Shown here piece by piece: positions 30,553-36,723 of a DNA stretch of 36,723 nt. The stretch comes from a virus. The position numbers and the translations under genes are program-made. The stretch's first letter is position 1. Each line of letters opens with the position of its first letter. Below the pieces are notes generated by a model that did no database searches, was not told the DNA's origin, and saw only the letters and a program-made list of their open reading frames with translations. The stretch is from IMG/VR virus record IMGVR_UViG_3300048927_000772, positions 1-36,723 of that record. One strand, written 5' to 3'.

Positions 30553-33019
30553 CTTAAAAGTAGAGGTGTTGTTAAAGGCGGTTGACCAGGCGACCCGCCC
30601 GTTTAAGGCTGTGCAGAATGCCAGCAGGGCGCTGTCTGGGGATATTCGCAACTCACAAAACAGCCTCAAAGACCTGAACGCCCAGGCCGGAAAGATTGAC
30701 GGCTTCCGCAAATCCAGCGCGCAGCTCGCCGTCACCGGCCAGAAACTGAAAGACGCCAAAGCGGAAGCGGCGGCGCTGGCGATTCAGTTTAAAAACACCG
30801 CCAGCCCGACCCGCGCCCAGGCGCAGGCCATGGAGTCCGCGAAGCGTACCGCCGCGCAGTTGCAGACCCAGTTCAACGGGCTGCGCCAGTCGGTGCAGCG
30901 TCAGCGCACGGAACTTACCCAGGCGGGCATCAGTACGCGCACGCTGTCTGACTCTGAGCGCCGCCTGAGAACGTCCATCAGTGAAACCACCGCGCAGCTC
31001 AACCGGCAACGTGAATCACTGGCACGGGTGAGCGCACAGCAGGCCAAACTCAACGCGGTGAAAGGCCGGTATCAGGCGGGCAAACAGTTCGCCGGTAGCG
31101 TGACCGGTGCAGGTGCCGCCGGTGTCGGCATTGCGACGGCGGGCATGGCGGCGGGTGTCGGGCTGCTGATGCCCGGATTTAACTTTGCGCAGAAAAACTC
31201 TGAATTGCAGGCGACGTTAGGGCTGGAAAAAGACTCCGCCGATATGACCGCGCTGCGCGCCCAGGCGCGGCAGCTCGGGGACAACACCGCCGCCTCTGCC
31301 GATGATGCCGCCGCCGCGCAAATCATCGTGGCGAAATCCGGTGCGGACAAGGACGGCATTCTGGCGGCGACGCCGACCATTCTGAATCTGTCCCTGGCAA
31401 ACAAGCGCACCATGGAGGAAAACGCCACGCTGCTGATGGGCGTGAAATCCGCGTTCGGCATGACCAATGACACCGTTTCACACATCGGTGACGTGCTGTC
31501 ATCGGCCATGAACAAGTCGGCGGCCACCTTTGAGGGGCTGTCTGACACCATGACCTATGCTGCACCGGTGGCAAAGCAGGCCGGTATCGACGTTGAAGAA
31601 ACGGCGGCCATCGCCGCTGCCCTGGCGGATGCCAAAATCACCGGCTCGATGGCGGGCACCGGTGCGCGGGCGGTCATTACCCGCCTGCAGGCACCGACGG
31701 GCACCGCCGCTGCCGCGCTCGGTGAGCTGAAGGTGAGAACGGCGGACAGTAAAGGCAACATGCGCCCGCTGTTTGTCATCCTGAAAGAAATGCAAAAGAG
31801 CTTTGCGAAAAACAAGCTCGGCGATGCGCAGCGTGCGCAGTACATGAAAGCCATCTTTGGTGAAGAGGCCAGCTCGTCGGCGATGGTGCTGATGGACGGC
31901 GCAACGTCGGGCAAGCTCGACAAGCTTACCCAGGCGTTCAAAACCTCGGACGGCAAAACCGAGGCGCTGGTGGCGATCATGCAGGACAATCTCGGCGGTG
32001 ACTTTAAGGAATTTCAGTCCGCCTATGAGGCGGTCGGCACTGACCTGTTTGACCAGCAGGATTCGTCACTGCGCAAACTGGTACAAACCGCCACCGGCTA
32101 CGTGCTGAAACTGGATAAATGGGTGGTGAACAATAAAGCCCTGGCGGCCACGCTCGGCAAAATCGCGGGCGGTGCGCTGCTGATTATCGGTGCGCTGGGC
32201 GTGTTTGGCCTGGTGGCCGGTCCCGTTATCAGCGGGATGAATCTGATTATCGCCGCTGCGGGGATGCTCTGGACCATTCTCGGCACGGTGGGCGGCGCGA
32301 TTGCAACGGTGATCGGCGGGCTGACATGGCCGATTGTTGCCGTCGGTGTCGCCATTGTCGCCGGCGCGCTGCTTATCCGGAAATACTGGGAGCCGATCAG
32401 CGCCTTCTTTGCGGGCGTCATTGAAGGGCTGGGGGTGGCGTTCGAACCGGTGAAAGAGATGTTTGCCCCGCTTAAGCCGGTGTTTGACTGGCTTGGGGAC
32501 AGGCTCAAGGTCTTGTGGCAGTGGTTCAAAGACCTGATCCAACCGGTGAAATCCACGCAGGAAACGCTGAACAGTTGTAAAGATGCGGGGGTGTCGTTTG
32601 GTCGCCTGGTCGCTAACGCACTGACCGCACCGTTGCAGGTGGCTAATAAGCTGCGTAGCAGTGTGGTCTGGCTGCTGGAGAAGCTCGGCATCATCAAGGA
32701 TGAATCCGCAGACATTGATAAAACGGCGGATAAGGCTGACCGGCGTTCGAAGCAATCCGGCGACGGGGAACCGCAAGCGCATCCGCTGGATAATCCTGTC
32801 CCCATTGTCCCGCCGTCGGGCGGCCTGCTGGGTGGCGGTTATACGCCGGTGTCCGTCGGCGGCGGGCGCAGTTACATCGACCGCAGCACGCACCATTACA
32901 CCATTGCCGCCGGTGCGGGTTTAGGCGTCCAGGACACCAGCCGCCAGATCCGCGCCGAGCTGGAAGCCCGTGACCGCGCCCGCGCCGCCCAGCAACGTTC
33001 CCGCATGGATAACGATTAA
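30545..33019 (+). CDS. T: tail tape measure protein gpT
   Basis: 824 aa (P2 815); GTG start overlapping the E' stop. An N-terminal coiled coil (to ~170) is followed by a Gly/Ala hydrophobic segment and the PhageMin_Tail-type region (~200-420). Two or three strongly hydrophobic helices (about 540-620) come next, then a Pro/Gly-rich C-terminus. It sets tail length. Confidence 0.96.
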   Translation: MSNLKVEVLLKAVDQATRPFKAVQNASRALSGDIRNSQNSLKDLNAQAGKIDGFRKSSAQLAVTGQKLKDAKAEAAALAIQFKNTASPTRAQAQAMESAKRTAAQLQTQFNGLRQSVQRQRTELTQAGISTRTLSDSERRLRTSISETTAQLNRQRESLARVSAQQAKLNAVKGRYQAGKQFAGSVTGAGAAGVGIATAGMAAGVGLLMPGFNFAQKNSELQATLGLEKDSADMTALRAQARQLGDNTAASADDAAAAQIIVAKSGADKDGILAATPTILNLSLANKRTMEENATLLMGVKSAFGMTNDTVSHIGDVLSSAMNKSAATFEGLSDTMTYAAPVAKQAGIDVEETAAIAAALADAKITGSMAGTGARAVITRLQAPTGTAAAALGELKVRTADSKGNMRPLFVILKEMQKSFAKNKLGDAQRAQYMKAIFGEEASSSAMVLMDGATSGKLDKLTQAFKTSDGKTEALVAIMQDNLGGDFKEFQSAYEAVGTDLFDQQDSSLRKLVQTATGYVLKLDKWVVNNKALAATLGKIAGGALLIIGALGVFGLVAGPVISGMNLIIAAAGMLWTILGTVGGAIATVIGGLTWPIVAVGVAIVAGALLIRKYWEPISAFFAGVIEGLGVAFEPVKEMFAPLKPVFDWLGDRLKVLWQWFKDLIQPVKSTQETLNSCKDAGVSFGRLVANALTAPLQVANKLRSSVVWLLEKLGIIKDESADIDKTADKADRRSKQSGDGEPQAHPLDNPVPIVPPSGGLLGGGYTPVSVGGGRSYIDRSTHHYTIAAGAGLGVQDTSRQIRAELEARDRARAAQQRSRMDND

Positions 33020-33031
33020 GGAGATGTCCGC

Positions 33032-33502
33032 ATGATGTTAACGCTTGGACTGTTTGTGTTTCAGTTGCAGACCGTCCCCTATCAAAGCTTGCAGCGCGAT
33101 GTGGATTACCGCTGGCCGGTAAACAACCGCGTCGGCCTGCGTCCGCTGCCGCAGTTCCTCGGGGTGAATGAGGAGAAAATTACCCTGTCCGGCGTGCTGA
33201 TGCCGGAAATCACCGGCGGAAAGTTGTCACTGATGGCACTGAACCTGATGGCCGACGAAGGCAAGGCGTGGCCGCTGCTGGAGGGCAGCGGCACCATTTA
33301 CGGGATGTTCGTGGTGAACAGCGTCAGCGAAACCCACACGGAACATTTTTCCAACGGTGCCGCCCGCCGGATTGAATTCACGCTGACGCTGACGCGCGTG
33401 GATGAATCCCTGGCCTCGATGTTTGGCGACATGAAAGCCCAGGCCGACGGGCTGCTGAATCAGGCCGGAGGTTTAACCGGCCAACTGGGAGGCTTGTTGT
33501 GA
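33032..33502 (+). CDS. U: tail protein gpU
   Basis: 156 aa (P2 159). LFVFQLQTVPYQSLQRDVDY and RVGLRPLPQFLGVNEEKITL are family signatures. It takes part in completing the tail and overlaps the D start (GTGA). Confidence 0.96.
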   Translation: MMLTLGLFVFQLQTVPYQSLQRDVDYRWPVNNRVGLRPLPQFLGVNEEKITLSGVLMPEITGGKLSLMALNLMADEGKAWPLLEGSGTIYGMFVVNSVSETHTEHFSNGAARRIEFTLTLTRVDESLASMFGDMKAQADGLLNQAGGLTGQLGGLL

Positions 33503-34659
33503 TTACGGATATGACCATCGGTGCCGGTGCGCTGTTTGAGCCGGATTTTACGGTGACCGTTGGCGGCAAAGACATCACACAGGACGTCAGCAACCGGCTG
33601 ATTTCGCTGACGCTCACGGATAACCGGGGCTTTGAGGCTGACCAGCTCGATATCGCGCTGAGCGACACCGACGGTCTGCTGGAGATGCCGCCACGCGGCG
33701 CGGTGATAAATATCGCGCTCGGCTCGAAAGGCCAGGCGCTGACGAACAAAGGCGATTTCACGGTGGATGAGGTGGAGCATCGCGGCACGCCGGACACGCT
33801 GACCATCCGTGCCCGCAGCGCGGACTATCGCGGCAGCCTGAATTCCCGCCGTGATTACTCTTATCACGACACGACGCTGGAGGCGGTGGTGTCCGCCGTG
33901 GCGGCGCGTAATAACCTCAAGCCCGCCGTTGCCGAGCCTTTCAGGGGCGTAAAGGTCTCACACATTGACCAGACCCAGGAAACGGACGCGAAATTTATCA
34001 CGCGCCTGGCGGAGCTGAACGGCGCGGTTGTCGCCATCAAGGCGGGCAGATTACTGTTTATCAAACCAGGCGCGGCAAAGACGGCCAGCGGGAAACCCAT
34101 CCCGCAGATGACCATTGTCCGCAGCGACGGCGACGGGCATACGTTTAATATTGCTGACCGTGGGGCATACACCGGCGTTTCGGCAAGCTGGCTGCATACC
34201 AAAGACCCGAAGCCGAAAAAGGTAAAGTTGCAGCGAAAACCGAAAGTGCAGTATCTGCGCGCCCTGCAACACCCGAAGGCTAAGAAGACCAGCGTGAAGG
34301 TGCAGAAAACGCCGGAAGCGAAGGAAGGGGATTACCTGGCGGGCAGCGATGAAAACGTGTTTGCCCTCACCACCATCTACGCCACGCAAAAGGCCGCCAT
34401 GCGGGCAGCCCAGGCGAAGTGGGACAAACTCCAGCGCGGCGTCGCCGAGTTCTCGATCTCCCTGGCTCGCGGACGCGCTGATTTATTCCCTGAGACGCCG
34501 GTGGCGGTGTCGGGCTTTAAGTCCGTGATCGACGCGCAGCCCTGGATAATCAGCAAGGTGACGCACAGTCTGGGCGGCAGTGGATTTGTGACGACGCTAA
34601 ATCTGGAGGTGTTGCTGTCGGATGTAAATTACGAAGCGGCCGAGGATGATGGTCCCTAG
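33499..34659 (+). CDS. D: late control/tail protein gpD
   Basis: 386 aa (P2 387); GTG start at 33499 overlapping the U stop, with an ATG four codons later as alternative. Contains FEPDFTVTVGGKDITQDVSN and the lysine-rich insert DPKPKKVKLQRKPKVQ. It is the baseplate hub that holds the gpV spike, related to T4 gp27. It is the last gene of the FETUD operon. Confidence 0.96.
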   Translation: MITDMTIGAGALFEPDFTVTVGGKDITQDVSNRLISLTLTDNRGFEADQLDIALSDTDGLLEMPPRGAVINIALGSKGQALTNKGDFTVDEVEHRGTPDTLTIRARSADYRGSLNSRRDYSYHDTTLEAVVSAVAARNNLKPAVAEPFRGVKVSHIDQTQETDAKFITRLAELNGAVVAIKAGRLLFIKPGAAKTASGKPIPQMTIVRSDGDGHTFNIADRGAYTGVSASWLHTKDPKPKKVKLQRKPKVQYLRALQHPKAKKTSVKVQKTPEAKEGDYLAGSDENVFALTTIYATQKAAMRAAQAKWDKLQRGVAEFSISLARGRADLFPETPVAVSGFKSVIDAQPWIISKVTHSLGGSGFVTTLNLEVLLSDVNYEAAEDDGP

Positions 34660-34681
34660 ACCACATTAGGGTTACAGCAAT

Positions 34682-34727
34682 CAGGTATGTTCAATTCCAT
34701 TGTATGAGCGGGGATTGAACATGCCTG
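34682..34727. other. long imperfect inverted repeat after D
   Basis: Arms CAGGTATGTTCAAT (34682-34695) and ATTGAACATGCCTG (34714-34727) pair at 13 of 14 positions, with an 18-base loop. There is no T-run in either direction. It lies between convergent D and the acetyltransferase, so it could limit readthrough in both directions or be the scar of an insertion. Confidence 0.6.
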
Positions 34728-34740
34728 CGGATAGGGGAAA

Positions 34741-35154
34741 TTAAAGGATCTTTTTCATTGAAGGTGAAGTGTGGAAAATGAAATCATTCCTTTCATAGAA
34801 GGGAATTGCTTCTTGTCTTGCATCAAGAAAAACAAAATTCATCTCCCTGCTTTTAGCCTCACTGACAGCAAAATCAAGAAGTAACCTACCCGTTCCCGAA
34901 TGGCGCTCATGCTCATCAACGACCAGATCATCAATATGTAGGTGAGAACCTCTCGCCAGCGTGTGTACAGGCCTTATGCCCATCACACCGATAATTCTTT
35001 CTTCGAGAACAGCAGCAACAAGCTCATACCCATTCAGAGTCTGAACTCTTACGCTTTTTAAAAATTCGTCTTTGGTGATATTTCTTAGCTGAGCAATGAT
35101 CGGGAATGCGCTTTCCCACTCTGAAGGAAGTAACTTTTTAATCAGAACAGTCAT
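34741..35154 (-). CDS. GNAT-family N-acetyltransferase (cargo)
   Basis: 137 aa with acetyl-CoA motif A: HIDDLVVDEHERHSGTGRLL (73-92), with the Q/R-x2-G-x-G/A loop R84-H-S-G87-T-G89. Motif B follows as AIPFYERNDF (117-126). The length is typical of a single GNAT domain. The substrate is unknown. It is on the minus strand, unlike all neighbouring late genes, is AT-rich, and sits between D and ogr, so it is likely a lysogen-expressed cargo gene. It could be an antitoxin-less acetyltransferase, a resistance enzyme or a host-modifying factor; the sequence does not say which. Confidence 0.85.
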   Translation of the reverse strand: MTVLIKKLLPSEWESAFPIIAQLRNITKDEFLKSVRVQTLNGYELVAAVLEERIIGVMGIRPVHTLARGSHLHIDDLVVDEHERHSGTGRLLLDFAVSEAKSREMNFVFLDARQEAIPFYERNDFIFHTSPSMKKIL

Positions 35155-35301
35155 AAAACATCCAATTCAATAAGCAGAGTTATTATTTATAGGATTGTTA
35201 TTATTACGTTGCAATGTAAATCACTGTAATTTCACATGTATGTTTTTCATCATAATATACAATGACCGAATCTGATTAAAAATGATTACATGGTGATTAT
35301 T

Positions 35302-35523
35302 ATGATGCGCTGCCCGAAATGCCAGCACGCAGCACACGCCCGTTCAAGCCGTTATCTGAGCATCAATACCAAAGAACGCTATCACCAGTGTCAGAACATT
35401 AATTGCAGTTGTACGTTCAAAACGCATGAGTCCATTGCGGACATCATTGTTGAACCTGGCACCGTTCATGCTGTTCAGTTGCATCCTGATAAACATAGTC
35501 AGCAGTCCCTTCAAATACACTAA
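35302..35523 (+). CDS. ogr: late gene activator Ogr/Delta
   Basis: About 73 aa, from the ATG at 35302 or 35305. MRCPKCQHAAHARSSRYLS followed by ERYHQCQNINCSCTF gives the Cys4 zinc finger of the Ogr/Delta family; the P2 protein is 72 aa with the same start. It binds TGT-N12-ACA elements and contacts the RNA polymerase alpha subunit to start late transcription. It is followed by a strong terminator. Confidence 0.95.
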   Translation: MMRCPKCQHAAHARSSRYLSINTKERYHQCQNINCSCTFKTHESIADIIVEPGTVHAVQLHPDKHSQQSLQIH

Positions 35524-35536
35524 GACTAAGACCAAG

Positions 35537-35555
35537 CCCGCGAAAGCGGGTTTTT
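35537..35555 (+). terminator. intrinsic terminator after ogr
   Basis: CCCGC-GAAA-GCGGG followed by five T's. It separates the late region from the integrase, which must therefore use its own promoter. Confidence 0.93.
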
Positions 35556-35613
35556 CTATTACAGATTCAGTGGATTAATCCTCTTGCATGTATACGACTG
35601 ACTAAATCAAACA

Positions 35614-35641
35614 TTTACACTGGTTTTATATACAGTAAAAT
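35614..35641 (+). promoter_or_regulatory. integrase promoter with LexA (SOS) box in the spacer
   Basis: TTTACA (35614-35619), 16 bases, TAAAAT (35636-35641) is a good sigma70 promoter. The spacer holds CACTGGTTTTATATACAGTA (35618-35637), a LexA-type site with CTG-N10-CAG and a perfect right half TATATACAGTA. LexA bound here would block the polymerase. The AGGAGG ribosome site follows at about 35657. Confidence 0.75.
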
Positions 35642-35667
35642 TCACATTCTCAAAAAAGGAGGATGTG

Positions 35668-36723
35668 ATGAGTGTAAGAAAACTGTCTACCGGCAAATGG
35701 TTATGTGAGTGCTACCCGAACGGACGCGAGGGCAAGCGATGCCGCAGGCAGTTTGATTCCAAGGGTGAAGCCGTTTCCTTTGAGACTTACACCATGGAAC
35801 AGGCGAAAAACAAACCCTGGCTGGGTGAGAAGGAAGACCGGCGGAAGCTGAGCGAACTGGTCGATCTCTGGTACAGCCTGCATGGCTGCTCTCTGAATGA
35901 TAAAAAGGGACGGTTGGGAAAACTGAAGATTATCAGCGCGGGAATGGGTGACCCGATCGCCAGCACAATCACACCAAAGGACTGGGCGCACTATCGTGAT
36001 CAGCGGCTGCGCGGCGAGATTGATAATGGCTACAGTACCAGTCTGGCGACCCGTAAAGTTTCCACCGGCACGGTGAACTGTGAGCATGCTTTTCTGCGGG
36101 CGGTGTTCAATGAGCTGAAACGCCTGGGGGAATGGTCGTTACCTAACCCGCTGGAAAATATCCGTGAGTTTGATCAGCCGGAACGTGAAATGGCATGGCT
36201 GACTCAGGAACAAATTCTGCGGCTCATGGCCGCCTGCGAACATCATAGAAATGACGAATTAACGCTTATCGTTAAAGTCTGCCTTTCGACCGGCGCACGC
36301 TGGAACGAGGCGGCCAAAATCAAAAGCTCGCAGATTTCGCCCTACAAACTCACCTTCATTAACACCAAAGGTAAAAAGAACCGTACCGTTCCCCTTTCCC
36401 GCCCTTTGTATGACGAACTGATCGCCCGTAAAGGTGCGCCCTTCTCGCCCTGCTATAAACAGTTCTATCGGGTGATCAGGCTGGCCGGTATTGAGCTGCC
36501 AGAAGGACAGATGACGCACGTTCTGCGGCATACGTTCGCCAGTCATTTCATGATGGCCGGTGGCAATATTATCGTGCTGCAACGCATCCTCGGGCACTCC
36601 GATATCCGCGTCACGATGCGCTATGCGCATTTCGCTCCGGATCACCTGGAAGACGCTATTCACCTGAATCCGCTGGCTCAAATAGATGGCGACAAAGTGG
36701 CGACAGAAAGTCCAAATGAGTAG
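35668..36723 (+). CDS. int: P2-family tyrosine integrase
   Basis: 351 aa from the ATG at 35668, with a strong AGGAGG site; the GTG and ATG immediately upstream are less well placed. Catalytic residues: R211 (STGARWNEA), H284 and R287 (HVLRHTFASHF), H310 (LGHSD), nucleophile Y319 (MRYAHFAPDHL); K lies in KGKKNRTVPL. The N-terminal arm-binding region is VRKLSTGKWLCECYPNGREG. It integrates and excises the prophage, with Cox for excision. Its last codons contain arm-type repeats, and attR should follow directly after the stop. Unlike P2 and 186 it is beyond ogr and under its own promoter. Confidence 0.96.
   Translation: MSVRKLSTGKWLCECYPNGREGKRCRRQFDSKGEAVSFETYTMEQAKNKPWLGEKEDRRKLSELVDLWYSLHGCSLNDKKGRLGKLKIISAGMGDPIASTITPKDWAHYRDQRLRGEIDNGYSTSLATRKVSTGTVNCEHAFLRAVFNELKRLGEWSLPNPLENIREFDQPEREMAWLTQEQILRLMAACEHHRNDELTLIVKVCLSTGARWNEAAKIKSSQISPYKLTFINTKGKKNRTVPLSRPLYDELIARKGAPFSPCYKQFYRVIRLAGIELPEGQMTHVLRHTFASHFMMAGGNIIVLQRILGHSDIRVTMRYAHFAPDHLEDAIHLNPLAQIDGDKVATESPNE
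36687..36705 (+). other. candidate integrase arm-type repeat, right end
   Basis: TGGCGACA-AAG-TGGCGACA is a perfect 8-base direct repeat with an 11-base period, within the last codons of int (encoding GDKVAT). It matches the pair at 815-833 with two changes. Because codons overlap it, conservation could partly reflect the protein; the copy in non-coding DNA at the other end argues for a DNA role. Confidence 0.55.

Larger units (their letters stand above)
702..36723. mobile_element. P2-like prophage (186-type control region)
   Basis: A full set of P2-family genes is present: integrase, CI, Cox, CII, replication protein A, cos, Q-P-O-N-M-L head genes, lysis cassette, R-S-V-W-J-I-H-G, FI-FII-E-T-U-D and Ogr. 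None of the essential reading frames looks broken, so the element is probably inducible. The left border is not defined by a visible core repeat; I place it after the 7-base repeat and before the arm-type sites at 815. The right border should lie just beyond the integrase stop, outside the window. Unlike P2 and 186, int sits beyond ogr instead of next to the repressor. Confidence 0.95.

Noticed and set aside
32066-32896. Long open frames on the strand opposite T, H, N and other late genes
   Set aside because: They are shadows of GC-rich genes, with skewed composition (Arg, His, Pro, Ser) and no family features.
35205-35245. CRP-like site upstream of ogr and the acetyltransferase
   Set aside because: Only the right half (TTTCACA) fits; the left half does not match TGTGA.

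Overview
The window is an almost complete, apparently intact P2-like prophage (Peduovirus type, regulatory region of the phage 186 kind) with a short piece of host or older mobile DNA at its left end. The host is most likely an Enterobacterales gammaproteobacterium: the late genes match P2 gene for gene, the cos site differs by one base from the 186 cos sequence as I remember it, and the candidate SOS boxes fit the enterobacterial LexA consensus. The genus cannot be named from this sequence. No tRNA, rRNA or CRISPR array is visible.

Layout. 1-701: flanking DNA with a small ORF, a frameshifted 3' fragment of a lambda-type integrase and eight perfect copies of a 7-base repeat. About 702-935: left prophage end with integrase arm-type repeats. 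936-2635: ParA-like ATPase plus HEPN ribonuclease, a cargo pair. 2672-5739: lysogeny and early region, with a CI repressor carrying two HTH domains (minus strand), then Cox, CII, Fil, a gpB-like protein and small early proteins. 5739-7994: replication endonuclease A with the presumed origin inside it. 8072-8297: LexA box and a 63-aa protein. 8456-8474: cos. 8597-12760: McrB/LlaJI-type restriction subunits divergent from an HTH-fused 5-methylcytosine methyltransferase, inserted between cos and Q. 12864-21398: Q, P (minus) and O-N-M-L-X-Y-K-lysB-lysC-R-S (plus). 21616-22506: lone EcoRII-C-family restriction endonuclease inserted between S and V. 22682-34659: V-W-J-I-H-G and FI-FII-E/E'-T-U-D. 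34741-35154: GNAT acetyltransferase (minus). 35302-35523: Ogr activator. 35668-36723: integrase, behind a promoter with a LexA-like box in its spacer.

How it works together. CI should hold the lysogen. Late genes are probably switched on by Ogr at dyads before O and FI. SOS control is suggested at two clear points (the 63-aa gene and int) and one weak point (the methyltransferase promoter). Unlike P2 and 186, int lies beyond ogr at the far end, so attP should lie between the int 3' end and parA; matching arm-type repeats occur at both places.

The main interest is the cargo: three AT-rich, probably anti-phage modules at three positions (att-proximal ParA-HEPN, cos-proximal R-M, S-V EcoRII-like nuclease) plus an acetyltransferase. 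The ParA-HEPN pair and the nuclease with no adjacent methyltransferase are the best candidates for poorly described systems; the double-HTH CI is the oddest regulator.
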